The notes: generated by a model not told the origin, from the letters alone. A stretch of DNA of 64,000 nucleotides from Proteromonas lacertae (GCA_002245135.1 NGBS01000871.1:124001-188000); one strand, 5' to 3'. Positions 11,832-23,675 are shown, counted from the first letter of the stretch. Numbers and translations: made by a program.

Positions 11832-12436
11832 GGTTTCATTGCTAATTTATATGATATGATATGATAATATACTTTGATGACATGTTTTAAATAGATTAAA
11901 ATACTATTAAATAATGTAAGAAAAGCAAAACTAAAAGTTTTTTCTTACTTTCTTCACTTGGATAAGAAGCGAAGGATGAGATTAATTTTTGGAAATATAT
12001 TCACTGAAGCGAAGAAATTATATTTCTATTCCTTATTGTATCACACTATTCAATATAATCACTATTCTCAGCAACATTCTGCTAGAAAAATCCAGATACA
12101 TTTTCTATTACATAATACAATCTTTTCATTCACTATTTCCTTAAAATATGACACACACTCAATTTACCTATTTTCATTAATGTAACAACACTAACGTTAC
12201 GATAAAGACATATCTAAGATGATTAGTATATTTTATTCTATGATTTCTATTACATTTCAAGAAATATGAAGATTTTTAATGAATGGGTGAAAAATTTCAA
12301 CCATTTTTTTCATTGAAAATACCATAGTTATTCAAGTCAAGTAAATTATGTTTTTCTTCATTCTTGTCGTTCCATTTATCTTTTTGATTGTATAACATGA
12401 GAATGGTATTTTAAATAGATAGTAGTTGTAATTAAA
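11832..12436. other. AT-rich spacer with no supported gene
   Basis: About 600 bp between two start codons that point away from each other. One weak 75-codon plus-strand frame (11958-12185) lacks a coding-like composition and was not accepted. Nothing else is visible. Confidence 0.4.
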
Positions 12437-13291
12437 ATGATTTATACAGTATATAATGCAAGAATTCTAAAAAATAAAAAAATGGATGACAAAGAATCAT
12501 CATTTTACAGTGTAAAAAAGCAGTATAAAGTTATTAATTGTAAAATATTTAGACAAAGGGTTAAATTTCCTTCACTGTTTGATTCATCCTCAATAGACAC
12601 TACTTTTGTTGTTGTAACTTCTAATTCACAGAATTTTATATCCAGAACTCTTGATGGGATTATTGATTATTGTGAAAAATTAAGAAAGAAAGAAAATTAT
12701 GATTGGGAAATAATTGTTGTTGATTGCAATAGTATAGATCATACCAAACAAATAATATTACAAAAATATAATAAAATTAGTTTAAGAGTAAGACTATGTG
12801 AATTGTCTCATAATTATGGAGTTGGATATGCAATGAAAGTAGGGATATTACAAAGTAGAGGTAAAAAGATAATAATAAGTGAAATAGATCCAAATATAAG
12901 ATACGAAGATACAGAATTCTTAGAAAGTGCTTTTGAAAAAGATGAAAATATGATATATTGCAGTTGTGATTACAATGTTGATAAAAAAGGATTTTCCTTA
13001 TTTAAATTGATAGTAAATAGACTATTTAAATTAAATATAGAAGATGTCAATAATAATAGCATGAAATTAATCAGTAGAGATAATTGTAGAAAGGTTATTA
13101 ATCAATTAAATGATTATAATAGTTGTTATGGAATAGAATTATTGTATTTGTGTAAAATGTATAATATTGAAATAAAAGAAGTGTATGTAAATTGTTTTGA
13201 TAGTCATATTCTACCACCTTCACCTTCATTTATTTCAAGATTGTTGGAAATATTGACAATCAGGCTTTGTTATTTATTTAAAATATGGTAA
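12437..13291 (+). CDS. Divergent GT2 glycosyltransferase, ALG5 (dolichyl-P-glucose synthase)-like
   Basis: A single-exon frame of 284 residues. The core follows family GT2 of the ALG5/DPM1 type: FVVVTSNS, EIIVVDCNSIDHT, HNYGVGYAMKVGILQSRGKKIII and a late SFISRLLEILTIRLCYLF region that may sit on the membrane. ALG5 makes dolichyl-phosphate glucose for N-glycan precursors at the ER. Several hallmark residues are altered: the usual VDDGSxD is VDCNSID, the DAD-type metal site reads SEIDPN, and the N-terminal anchor is weak. It could be a fast-evolving ALG5, a related GT2 of other specificity, or inactive. A second ATG at 12482 is an alternative start. Confidence 0.6.
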   Translation: MIYTVYNARILKNKKMDDKESSFYSVKKQYKVINCKIFRQRVKFPSLFDSSSIDTTFVVVTSNSQNFISRTLDGIIDYCEKLRKKENYDWEIIVVDCNSIDHTKQIILQKYNKISLRVRLCELSHNYGVGYAMKVGILQSRGKKIIISEIDPNIRYEDTEFLESAFEKDENMIYCSCDYNVDKKGFSLFKLIVNRLFKLNIEDVNNNSMKLISRDNCRKVINQLNDYNSCYGIELLYLCKMYNIEIKEVYVNCFDSHILPPSPSFISRLLEILTIRLCYLFKIW

Positions 13292-14241
13292 TAAATACTT
13301 AATATAATATAATTGTCTTTTGATTTTTATCTATCTTTTTAGCTTAATAAAAACAATTAAACATATGAAAAAATGATTAATTAGGTTATAAGTATATATA
13401 TATATGTATGTATAAATTATATCACTATTAATTACTCTATTCTAATTGTTCAGGTATTTCTGAAATTGTAGGTTGTATCTCTTGGTATGAAGATCTTCTT
13501 TCAATTAGTATGGTCAATTTTCTAGCAACCAGATGACAATAATACTAGATCACATTATTATTCTATATATTATACACATAATCCTAAAATTCCACCTGAA
13601 CTTAAGAAAATTATGAATAATAATCTTGAATTTGACGATCTAACAATATTAACTTGTTCAAAACTAAATATTATACTTTTCTACTAATATTTGATATGAC
13701 AAAACAATCAAAGAACAAAGTGCAATCAATGAAAAAGTAAAATTACTGGTTGAATACTAAAATATTAAATATAATTGTAATTAATACAATGTGCAATGAT
13801 AACATGCTTTGTTTAACAGCTCCAATAAATCCAGAAAAAGGAACAAGTATAAACACAACTACAAGGAAAATACAGAAGTTTAATGGTATTTCATATTTAG
13901 AGCCACTTGTTTTATTCCTCAAAACAAAATATAATGAAACCATTCCACATATCTACAAAACAATAACATTGTGATATACAAATTCGAAAAATGATAAAAT
14001 TTTAACTTGCATAATTTTAAGTTTGAATTTATCCATCAACAACTATACAGAATAGATTAAAAAAACAAAAAGAAATAAAACTTGGTCAACCGAAAAAACA
14101 ATTTTTGTTACAACATAAAAAACACCCACCTCTGTATTTCATCACAACATATCCAGCAAACATAATAAAAATAATAAAAAAATACTATATTAATATATAC
14201 ATCATTATTTTTTAATAAATTATTATAAATGATATTAATTC
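13292..14241. other. 950-bp stretch without a confidently modelled gene
   Basis: Two hints of coding sequence occur. On the plus strand about 13544-13686, after a plausible intron end, a frame reads QPDDNNTRSHYYSIYYTHN and ends in a stop, but no upstream exon could be joined. On the minus strand about 13743-13943 and again near 14110-14200, short frames contain hydrophobic segments (for example FLVVVFILVPFSGFIGAV) that could be exons of a small membrane protein. Neither could be assembled into a gene. Confidence 0.3.
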
Positions 14242-15410
14242 CTATTCATCTATCTTATCATGGGGACTAAAGTCATGATGATTTTCATTATAAGGTTTAA
14301 CTGTTACAGTCATCTTAGCAGATATACCAGATATTCTAGATTTATTAATCCCACTCAAATACCTAAAAGTAGAACCATTAGTAGGTGAATAATCATTATT
14401 AGTAGTACTTTCATTATAAGAGAAAGTAGAAGGGTGAACAGACCTGTCAGAGAAAGGGATATTCGCCATAGACTGTAATGCCCTTTGGCTAGTTGGTGTT
14501 AGAGGTATATTATCTTCTTGACTTGATTGGTCACTTACACTGTTATAATTTATATTCAACGGCTTAATGTTTCGAATTCCTACAAATCTTTCTTGTGCAG
14601 CTGGTTGTGTTGGCGTTGTTGGTATATTTTGATTCTGCCGCAATTCTTCAACACGATTTTTACCATGACTATGATGGTGATGATTTCTATTCTGATTTTT
14701 ATGAGGAACTTTTCCAATGTATTTTTGACATAGTTTAATTATCACTGTGTTTATTACTTCTTCACTATCTGAGAGTGGTGCATAGGAGTACTTGAATGGA
14801 TGAGGATATTTCAATATATACACTAAAAATCCATTTATACAAGACAAATTCGGAAATTTGTTATTATGACTTTGTTGATATTGTTTTATTTCATTGATTT
14901 TAGTTTTACGTTTTTCTATTACTTTACATACATGTTCACCTAAAAACTTTTGTCTAATTCTTTTTCGAAGTGAATTTACAGGTAAAAATAATTCTACAAG
15001 GATTGTATTGACTTTCATTATTTCTGGAAATACTAATAGGCCATCATGATCTCTATCAATTGCTTGGAATATTGTGTCTATTATATCGCTTGGTATATCA
15101 CTACCTATCACATTACAAAATGTGTGAAAATCTTTTCGACTTATTTGTTTATAGGGTGATATTCTGCATGCTGCAAAAATGACGGAAAATATGTATTTTG
15201 GTGGTAATAGAGAGAAAGAGACTATAAACCAGAAAAATTCATTAAAAGTGAGATCTGAGCCATAAATGGAACAAAGAAGAGTGATTAGACTTCTACTCTC
15301 ACCAATCATTTCTCTAAGAATATCTATGGGTAGATCATCTTCTAGCAATCTAAACAATAAATATATCATAAAAAATACTTTTGGCACTCCTTGTAATATA
15401 TGTTACTCAT
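14242..15410 (-). CDS. EF-hand calcium-binding protein with disordered tail
   Basis: Splicing a 29-nt intron (15350-15378) lengthens the frame to a start at 15410 and gives 379 residues. A helical region contains a canonical EF-hand loop (DRDHDGLLVFPE, with D1, D3, D5, G6 and E12 in place), preceded by a less canonical hand (SPYKQISRKDFHTF). This resembles EF-hand pairs of calcineurin-B or recoverin type, but no subfamily is certain. The C-terminal half is Asn/His/Ser/Thr-rich and probably disordered, with many SP/TP sites. It is likely a calcium sensor with unknown partners. Confidence 0.65.
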
Positions 15411-15717
15411 TATATCCACTTCTTTGTCGTTTACTACATAACGTAAAGAAATTCTATACGATATAGGTACTGAGCTAAAAGAAGTGAGTCAGATGATATA
15501 TTTGACTTCTCAATTTCTGTATCCATTTAATGTCAACAGATTTAATCCCAACCAAATAGAATAATCATACAATCAAAAAAATATCGTTTTATTTTGAAAA
15601 AAAAAATTACCGTTTTTTAATTATCATCAAAATTACAATAAAACAGCAACACACAACAATATAAATAGTCAGATGTAAATTAAATAAATATTAAATAGAT
15701 AAAGCTGTTTATTATAT

Positions 15718-16799
15718 TCAATCGTTCCAAATCTTTTTAAATCTTATAAATTTATCATCTTTCTTATTTTCATCCTTCTTTTCTTCATTAGATTCCTTGT
15801 TTCTATTAAATTTGAATTTCTCTTTCTTTTCTTCATTTTCTGTCTTATCTCTATACCATTTAAATATTGGTTCTTTTTCTTCTTCTGGTTTTTGTTGTGA
15901 TTTTTTCTTTTCTTTTTCTTCATCATCATCATCATCTTTAGGACCTTTTATAATGTTATTTTCTACATTTCCTACTCCTGAAAAGTTATTTTTTTCTTTC
16001 ATATCATTATTAATGATTTCTTTTTCACTACTATCTCTACCAAATACAATTTCTTCATTCTCATGATTATCACTTTCTTTAACTTCTTCAATTATTATTG
16101 ATTCTTTCTTTTCTTCATTATTTACATTAAAATTATTACTTTCTTCCAGCAGTTTTGGTATAAACATCTGTTTAATTGGTTGAGAAACAACTTCATTTTT
16201 TTCATTTTCTTCCTTTTTAACCATTAAATTATTCTCAATTTTTTTATTTGTAACATTTAATATCACTTTATTATCTTCAATTAATACATTATTATTGTTT
16301 TGAACACTTTTATCTTTTCCACCATCATCTGTCAATACACCAGGTTGTATTATCATCTTCTTTGGTTTATCATTATTCATTCTCATTCTTCTTTTTCTAT
16401 TATTTAATCTACTATTATGGCTTAATATTGTAACAGGAGGTCGAGTATGTTGATGATGATTTGGATTATTGTGATGAGTGATTGAAGATGATATAGAATC
16501 ACTAATATTTGAATTTTGACTGATTCTTCTCCTTCTACTGCTAATGCTGCTATTGTTACTATGACTGCGATGATGATGATGATGATGATGATGATGTTGA
16601 TTGGTGTTATTTCTATTTAAAAAAATAATAAAAATAAAATAAAAATAATATTTATATACATATTAATAACACATTCATCAGGATTTCTACTTTCTTTATT
16701 ATTTCTTTTGAACGGATTTAATGAATTAATTATCGTATTTGTTGTAGGTAAGACATTATTATTACTATTTTCATTATTATTATTATTTCTTCTAAACAT
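15718..16799 (-). CDS. Low-complexity charged protein with Asn, His and Glu/Lys tracts
   Basis: Two exons (47-nt intron, about 16625-16671) give 344 residues. The N-terminus carries an Asn run, followed by a nine-His run coded by CAT/CAC repeats, an Arg/Ser-rich basic patch (RRRRIS, NRKRRMRMN) and a long Glu/Lys/Asn-rich tail ending in FIRFKKIWND. No folded domain or signal peptide is seen. The basic patches could be nuclear localisation signals (inference). It is distinguished from random AT-rich sequence only by its length and by the in-frame splice, so confidence is moderate. Confidence 0.5.
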
Positions 16800-16910
16800 T
16801 TTAAAAATATCTTTTTTATTAGAAAAGAATTGAACAAGGAAATTTAATATAAATATTAATAATACACATCCACAATATATATACCACTATTAAAAAAAAA
16901 GAATTTATAA

Positions 16911-17579
16911 TTATACACAATATGATTGATTATTATGCCTCAAATCATCCACAAACCTTTTATAATCAAGTGGATTAGGAAATTGGTTAAAATCAACACA
17001 AATTGAAATGAATAATATTATAACATAAGCTCCAATAAATGAGGTAGTAATCATTATGAATATTTTATTAATAAATTGACTGATTATTCCAAACAAAATT
17101 CCACCAATAAATAAAGCACAACCAAAATATATCTATTAATATTAATAAAAATAATAATTATATACATATGGATATTTTAAGTGTAGAAATACACCAATAC
17201 ATAGTGGATAAATATATCCAGCCAATAGTAATCCAAATGAAACTCCATATATAAATCTACAACCTCTTTTTATTCTACACATAAATAATCCTAATAATAT
17301 TCCAATTACAACTCCAACTGTTAATTCTGATGCTACTGCTATAGTATCTGACATTTTGAGTGGTATTAGTGCAAATAGTAACGTTCCACCTATTATTCCA
17401 ACAAATAATCCGTAAAAGAAAGCTAAGCAACTAAGATAGTAATATTAAGATATTGATATTCAAACCCTTAATAATTTATATCCAAGAAATCCGATCAATA
17501 AACCATATACAATTGCCACTATTGAGATAATTACATGATATTGATCTATATATCCAGTTACTAAGTAAGTTATGAGTTG
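16911..17579 (-). CDS. TMEM198-like (DUF4203) multi-pass membrane protein, 5' end unresolved
   Basis: At least three exons read on the minus strand, joined by introns of about 35 and 30-45 nt. The translation is a chain of hydrophobic segments with repeated small residues: IVAIVYGLLIGFLGYKLL, FFYGLFVGIIGGTLLF, VGVVIGILLGLFMCRIKRG, GVSFGLLLAGY and FIGGILFGIISQ, then ITTSFIGAYVIILFIS. This glycine-rich pattern of paired helices matches the TMEM198/DUF4203 group. The stop is at 16911-16913. Upstream of 17579 the frame meets a stop and I could not place the first exon, so the start given is only the limit of the open frame. Confidence 0.55.
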
Positions 17580-18163
17580 AATATATCAAAACATTTTTTA
17601 TTGAACGGTAAATCATCCAAAAAATCAGCTTTGCAAAATGATTGATAGCCTAGTATAAAAAAGTATGCTACCAGCATGTAATTCTTCTATTTATTTATTA
17701 TATTACAATTGCATACAGCCTTATATAAGAACAGCATTAGAAAAACAAAAAAAAGTGATTTGAGGATTATGATCGATTTTTGAACAACCTTTATGTGACC
17801 GTCACTTTTTTATCAATTATCTTGAATGTAATAGTAATAAATTTATGAAGAGTAACATAATCTAAACAAACCGATGAATAATCTCACCATTTACAGAATT
17901 TCTTAAAAATTGAACGTTATTTTAGAGTCATTCACATTAATACAATTGTGTATTTGTCAAGCAAAAAGTGAATATTGTAAAAAATACTTCTACATTGAAA
18001 TATATATCACATCACATAGACTTATCTATTAAAATTGTTGGATAAAACAAATTTTCGAGTTTTTCTCTTGAATTTACTCATCTCGTTTCATGTATAGTCC
18101 AGTTTTTTTGTACTAAGGGATTTTTTTTCTTGTTTTTCGATAACCACAATTGAAAATACACTC
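17580..18163. other. AT-rich intergenic stretch
   Basis: About 580 bp between divergently transcribed genes. The first exon of the membrane-protein gene may lie near 17600-17700. No other gene, repeat or RNA is visible. Confidence 0.4.
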
Positions 18164-19031
18164 ATGATTTCAGCTAATCTTCAAGTGTGTTTGGGCAAGA
18201 AAATACTGCAGCCTGAAGATGCTAGTCCTTTCTGTCCTCTAGAAGATTTTATAAACCCCAAAGATTTAATATGCCATAATCATTCAGTCATTTGTGTAAA
18301 TAAAGAGAGAATAGTAAAAATTATATTGACTGATGTATGATGAACTGCTTTCTAATTTAACATAGGCAACTGATCTTCAAGATTTATTAGATCATCTTCA
18401 AGTGATTCCTCACTTCCTTAAAGTGGATATCTTGGAAACAGCTCCATTATTTGGCAGAAGAGTATATATACTACAGTTTTTATATCAAATTAGGCTTACA
18501 TTTTATTAGATGCATGTGAATCGGAAGTATTTGTAAAAGAAGTTCATGTATTATATCCAAATCTAACAGTAGAGCAAGTTCAACATGACTGTGAATACAG
18601 ACATTGTGAAAGAGATAAATCCTTCTGTATTGTTCCATATGAAATAGAATCAAGGGAATCATGTTCAATATACTGTTAATTCCAATCAAATGCTTCCATT
18701 ACAAATCAATTATGATAATATGAGAGAAGAAATTGGTGCTATTGTAACATATTATAACAACAGATTGTCAAACGGTTTATCTCTATCATTTATTCAGTAC
18801 CAAGATCTTTCTAATGAAATCTTTTATCTTATTAATAAAACAATGCAATTAAAATATCCAAATACTTTGTACAACATTGTTTTGTTGATACATGTGTTAT
18901 ATTTAAGAATTCCAAATGTGGCTATAAAGGAATCAACAGAAACAATCGATACACAACAGGTGTTGTGGATTAAGACTAGAATTAATTTGTTAAGATTTAT
19001 AAGTGATACATGTTTTACTAATCAGGAGTAA
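18164..19031 (+). CDS. Conserved-looking protein of unknown function
   Basis: Three exons (introns of 31 and 32 nt) give 267 residues once a surplus base near 18657 is ignored. Without that the frame would stop at about 18677. The protein is soluble and mixed alpha/beta, with several Cys residues (CPLEDF, LICHNHSVICV, CEYRHCERDKSFC) and a helical C-terminal half (MREEIGAIVTYYNNRL, LLRFISDTC). There is no signal peptide or membrane segment. I do not recognise a family. Confidence 0.55.
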
Positions 19032-19147
19032 GAGTGATGTGTAAGAGTATTTTATTAAAACAAACAATTAAATGTATATAAATAATTTGTGAAAAATGAA
19101 TAACTTCATTTTAGTTTTATAATTATTTTTTTGTGTTTTTTTTTAAT

Positions 19148-20245
19148 TTATATCTTTTCGACACACCATAATAATGCACTTCTACTTCTTACATTATTCT
19201 TTATCTCTTCTTTAGTTGGATGTTGAGCAGTTCGAATTACTTTCATTACCTTTTTATCATAGCAATACTTTCTGAAATAACTCTTTATCATTTTTGCTTC
19301 TAAATCTTGAAATGATAGAATTACCATTCTTCCATTTTGTTCTAAATGTTCTGGAACAATTTCTAAGAAATGATTCAAACTATCCAATTCTTTATTCACT
19401 TCTATTCTTAATGATTGAAATAGCTTTGTTGCTGGATGTTTATGGTTTTTATATGGTAAAATAGTTGTAATTAAATTTGACAATTCAGCACACGTTTTTA
19501 TTTCATGATTCTATTGAATTATTAACAATAACAAAATAATATAGAAATACTCTTCTATAATCTACAATTGTAAATGATATATTTCTAGCATTTCTTTCGC
19601 TTTCACAACCATATTTTATCAATATATCTTTTATTTCTTCTTCAGAATACGTATTTACTATGTATTTGGCTGTTAATTTGTCATTGAAATTGTATCTCAT
19701 ATCTAGTGATGTAGTATTTGTGAAATTCAATCCTTTCATTTCATTAGATATTTGATGTGAACCAAAACCTAAATCTAACAAAATTCCATTTACTTTATTT
19801 GGCATTTCTATTATTATTGCAGAAATCAATATATTTAAATTATACTATTTATTTTCAATATATTATCAATATCTTTGTAATTTCCATTATAAAAAGAAAT
19901 GCGATTTAAATATTTTGATAAAATATTTTTGGATATTTCTATACTCTTTATATTAATTAACATATTAGTGTAATAAAATACATTTGGATCACGATCTATA
20001 CACAATAATCTACACGATAAATTTGTTTCTAATATCTTCTTAGAATGTCCTCCACATCCACAAGTAGCATCAATAAATATTGCATCTGAAGGAGATTTTT
20101 CGGTAATATATTGAATAACCTACGATTAAAAGATCTATTGCTATACTTCATTTAACATTACTGGAATATGCAAATTCGAAGTATTTCTATAGAATTGCAC
20201 TATTGTTGTGTAATAGAAAGGTTTTAAATGCTTTGAAAACATCAT
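19148..20245 (-). CDS. METTL15: METTL15/RsmH-type small-subunit rRNA N4-cytosine methyltransferase, probably mitochondrial
   Basis: Exons joined by introns of 27, 35 and 40 nt give 331 residues. The order is an N-terminal stretch rich in Lys, Arg, Tyr and aromatic residues and free of acids (about 26 residues), HIPVMLNE, the SAM-binding DATCGCGGHS loop, CIDRDPN, LLDLGFGSHQ, LDMRYN, the YGCESERNARNIS helix, HPATKLFQSLRI and ILSFQDLE. This is the RsmH/METTL15 pattern, which methylates a cytosine in the decoding centre of bacterial and mitochondrial small-subunit rRNA. The N-terminus looks like a mitochondrial presequence, which implies an organelle with its own ribosome. The start codon is only 25 bp from that of CCDC43. 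Introns exclude bacterial contamination. Confidence 0.88.
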
Positions 20246-20270
20246 TTTTTTATAAAATTCATTTTTTCTT

Positions 20271-21061
20271 ATGGAAGTATTTGAAGTATACTCATTTTTA
20301 TGTTATATTATGCATAGGGGTGGTTAAAACCAGAGTTAGAAAAATTAGAAATTGATAGTGATGTATAATTGACTCATCTAAGTGTAGATTTACTGTAAAT
20401 ATATAACAAACATTTTAAAAGATACAGATATTCAATTGGAAGATAAAGAAACTTCATTGCTTGAATTATTGGGTGATCTAACAGAAAATGTATTTCAAAA
20501 CTCTATTGTAATGAATATTAATAGGATGTAAGTAATTTAATAAAAGAAATAATGTCAAAATCAGAATTATTGAAGGATAATAGTGAGATTACTTTAAAAG
20601 AAAAGAAGCGAAAAGAGTTAGAAGAAAGTGAAGCAAAACTAGAGGCAAAACTAGAAGCTGTGAAGAAAGAAGCTGAAGATATAAAAACTCAACCCAAATT
20701 GTATAAATCTAATAAATAATGATGATAGATCAACTGTGGAAAGATTAGAAAGAGAAAAATTTGTTACTCATTTCGGAGTACAGCAAATGGATATTGCAAA
20801 TGACGGGACAATTGTATTACATGAAGTATTTCTAATATTGTTTTTACATTCAAATAGTTTGATGAAGATAATGGTCCAATAATCCCTGTAAATGATAATA
20901 AGCAAAAAGTAAAAGAAGAAGAACAATCAAAGCGATTAAAAGCAAAAGAAGAGTATGAAAAAGAAATGGCAAGAATAAAAGCTCAAAAACAAGCAGAAAA
21001 GGAGAAGAAAGAGAAAGAAAAGAAGAGAACAGCTAAGAAGGAAAGGCAGCCAAGAGGATAA
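20271..21061 (+). CDS. CCDC43: CCDC43-like coiled-coil protein
   Basis: Six exons with introns of 41, 25, 35, 28 and 32 nt splice to 209 residues. The N-terminus (GWLKPELEKLEIDSDIYCKY, then ILKD and LLELLGDLTE) matches the small PWI-like helical domain of CCDC43. The rest is Lys/Glu-rich coiled coil ending in KEKKRTAKKERQPRG, as in the animal protein. The cellular role of the family is poorly known. Identity rests on the N-terminal motif and the whole layout, since coiled coils alone are not diagnostic. It is divergently paired with METTL15 and its 25-nt intron is among the shortest in the window. Confidence 0.75.
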
Positions 21062-21163
21062 AAACACAAAAACAAATAAAAATTATAAATAGAAATAAAT
21101 AATAATAAAAAAACACACACAACCACAAGTTATTGATTCTTTTTATTTTTATTTGAATTGTTT

Positions 21164-21931
21164 TTATGTCTTTGCGTTAGTATTATTCTCTTTCAAAAAT
21201 GGATTGTTTAATAATTCATCTTGTAATATAGTTGGCTTTCCATGACCTGGATAAATCAATGTATTTATTGGAAGAGTTTTTAATTGAAGTAAAGAACGAA
21301 GTAACACTTTTTGACTATAGATATAGAAATTTAAACTATTAATAAATACTTTGAAAATCTAATATCAGTTCTACCAATTGTATGACAGAATAAACTATCT
21401 CCTGTGAATAAATAATTTTTATATAAGAAACAGCATCCACCAGGAGAATGACCAGGAGTATAGTAAACATCAATTCTTTCATTGCCGAATAGCAACTTTG
21501 TTTCTGGAGTGATATTCTCGTAATGTTTGATTTGTTCAATTTTTGGCATTCCAAGATAAGTTTTAATAGAATCCTATACTCTTTAATAATCTTTCATCTC
21601 CTTTATTGATATAACAACAAACATCAATTTCTTTCTGTATTGCACCAACTGCTCCAACATGATCAATATGACCATGAGTGCAGAGTATATATTGTAGTTT
21701 TGCTTTTCGTTCTTTAATAACAGCTAATAATTCTGAAGCATCATATCCAGGATCAATAAAAATAGCTAGATTAGTTATAAGATGAATAGCTTATATACCT
21801 TCATTGTGTTGATTCAACAATATATATGAGTTGTTTCTTAAAGGACCAGTACACAACGATATCAAATCATCATGTATTTGGTAATACTTTACTGCATATT
21901 TAAATGAGGTTTTGAAGTAATTAATTTTCAT
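21164..21931 (-). CDS. Metallo-beta-lactamase-fold hydrolase, glyoxalase II-like
   Basis: Three exons (introns of 33 and 35 nt) give 232 residues after discounting a surplus G near 21577. The metal-binding set is complete: THGHIDH, HSPGGCC, FTGDSLF and YPGHGKPT, with GRTDI following the third motif. This is the compact YcbL/glyoxalase II-like class, which hydrolyses thioesters such as S-lactoylglutathione. The substrate cannot be fixed from sequence because the extra helical domain of classical GloB is absent. No targeting peptide is obvious. It is divergent from the kinase gene, with about 86 bp between starts. Confidence 0.82.
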
Positions 21932-22017
21932 ATTCAGAAAGAACAGAAAAGAAAAAGAAAATAAGTCAAGCTTTTTATCAAGTATGTAATTCTAGTTTTG
22001 TTTTGTTTCTCTCGTTT

Positions 22018-23675
22018 ATGAAACTTTATATGAATAGAGTTATTTGTTTATTAATCTATTTATATTTACTAATCTCTATAACATATTCATATCCAGATAT
22101 CGATTATTATAAAAACAATCCATACGAATACAACATATCCAATATTTATACTCCGTTATTATTATCACCTGGAACTTGGGTAAATGAAGGGCAGTATGAA
22201 TTAAAGGAACTGATAGACATTTGTGATGCTGGAGGTTCTTCACCTGTATATAGTAATTTTGGATTATTACCAGGACCAGTTAAACAAGGTTTATATGAAT
22301 TAATAGAAGTGATTCATGAAACTTCCAAAAATCTACTTCCAGCTCCTTCTAAGGATATAAAACCTATTAAGAGTGAAGCAGTAATTGAAAGGAACTTTAT
22401 CCAAAAGTTAATGTTGAAAGTATGTATTTAGTAGACATTAATTTATATTTGATATAGTTACCAGAAGAACCAGAGTTAGTATATGAGACTATAATAGGAA
22501 GAGGAAGTTTTGGTGAAGTATGGAAAGCATTCAGCAAAAAAGACAATCATATCGTCATATTGAAGAGATTATTCATCGAAAAAGGAGAAAAATATCATTT
22601 AAGTGGAAGAAGAGAAATTCACTTTGGTATATTATTAAAAGGTGAGAAATATATAACTCGATTTATTGATTATTTTACAGTAAGAAATGCAAATAAGAAT
22701 GATGAATTATGGTTGGTTTATGAGAATGAAGGATTATCTTTAAGATCGGTTATATATAATACAAATGATGATGGAATGCAAGTGCTATCTGTATATATCA
22801 TTATTTTTTAATTTTATTATTTTTATAGTCAATTTGGCATTCTCTTCGATCTTCTTTAACAGGTTATAATCTATTCAGATTAATTATATATAACGTTGTA
22901 AAAGCATTATATATCTGTCATAATAAATATAAAATATTATACAGAGATTTAAAACCTGATAATATTCTAATTAATATGAATATTTATCCAATAACAGTGA
23001 AATTATGTGATTTTGGAAGTGCTGTTGATGAATATACAATTGTTAATCATTTATATTCTCCTTTACCTAGTTTAGATGAAGAATCGGTAGATTATCAACC
23101 TCCTGAGGTATTGTTTCATAATGATGTAGTGTATGACTTGAAAAATCCATATGTATTATATTTAATTAATTAATGTTATTTTTTTCCATAGAGTTATGAT
23201 ATTTGGAGTTTAGGAATCACTATATTGGAAGTATTAATGAGTTTTATATATTATAATGAATAGATATATTTAGGTACTTCAAAAGTATTTGATATTGATG
23301 AAAGAACTAAGATTTTGATAAGAAGGAAATTACATACAAATGATGAGAAAATATTGAAACAAGCCTATATACTACATGGACTAAGAGAATACTGTATCTC
23401 ACCTGATAAAGAATTAGAGTGTAGTTATGCAGACATATATGTATATTATTGTTTATTGCTTTATTTAGAGAGCTACAAAAGCAAGAGATCCATTGAATCA
23501 TGGAATTGAAGATAGAAATCTGTTATCTCTACTCTCTCAGATATTGAAATGGAATAGTAGTGAAAGAATTACTAGTGAACAGATTCTGAAACATGTATAT
23601 ATGATTATTTATTTGTAACTATAGCCTTTTTTTAATATTTCACAATCTCTTACAGAAATTGCTTCTAAAGTGTAA
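22018..23675 (+). CDS. Protein kinase preceded by a signal peptide
   Basis: Seven exons (introns of 38, 38, 39, 33, 28 and 30 nt) splice in frame to 483 residues. A hydrophobic leader (RVICLLIYLYLLISITYS) is followed by about 115 residues with no known fold, then a kinase domain: GRGSFGEV, VILKRL, REIHFG, YRDLKPDN, CDFGS, PPEVL, SYDIWSLG and a final KWNSSERITSEQILKHPFF. All catalytic residues are present, with HRD as YRD. The activation segment is long and atypical. The leader suggests entry into the secretory pathway or an organelle, which is unusual for this kinase type. An ATG at 22003 in the same frame is an alternative start; 22018 places positive charges just before the hydrophobic run. 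Confidence 0.75.

Noticed and set aside
11958-12185. 75-codon plus-strand frame
   Set aside because: Its composition is that of translated AT-rich non-coding DNA, with no splice partners, no motif and no conserved pattern.
13743-13974. Overlapping frames on both strands that could encode a small membrane protein
   Set aside because: Hydrophobic stretches occur, but no start, splice sites or downstream exons could be joined into a gene; left as part of an unresolved spacer.
19148-20245. RsmH as evidence of bacterial contamination
   Set aside because: The gene contains three introns of the same type as its neighbours and a targeting-like N-terminus, so it is nuclear METTL15.
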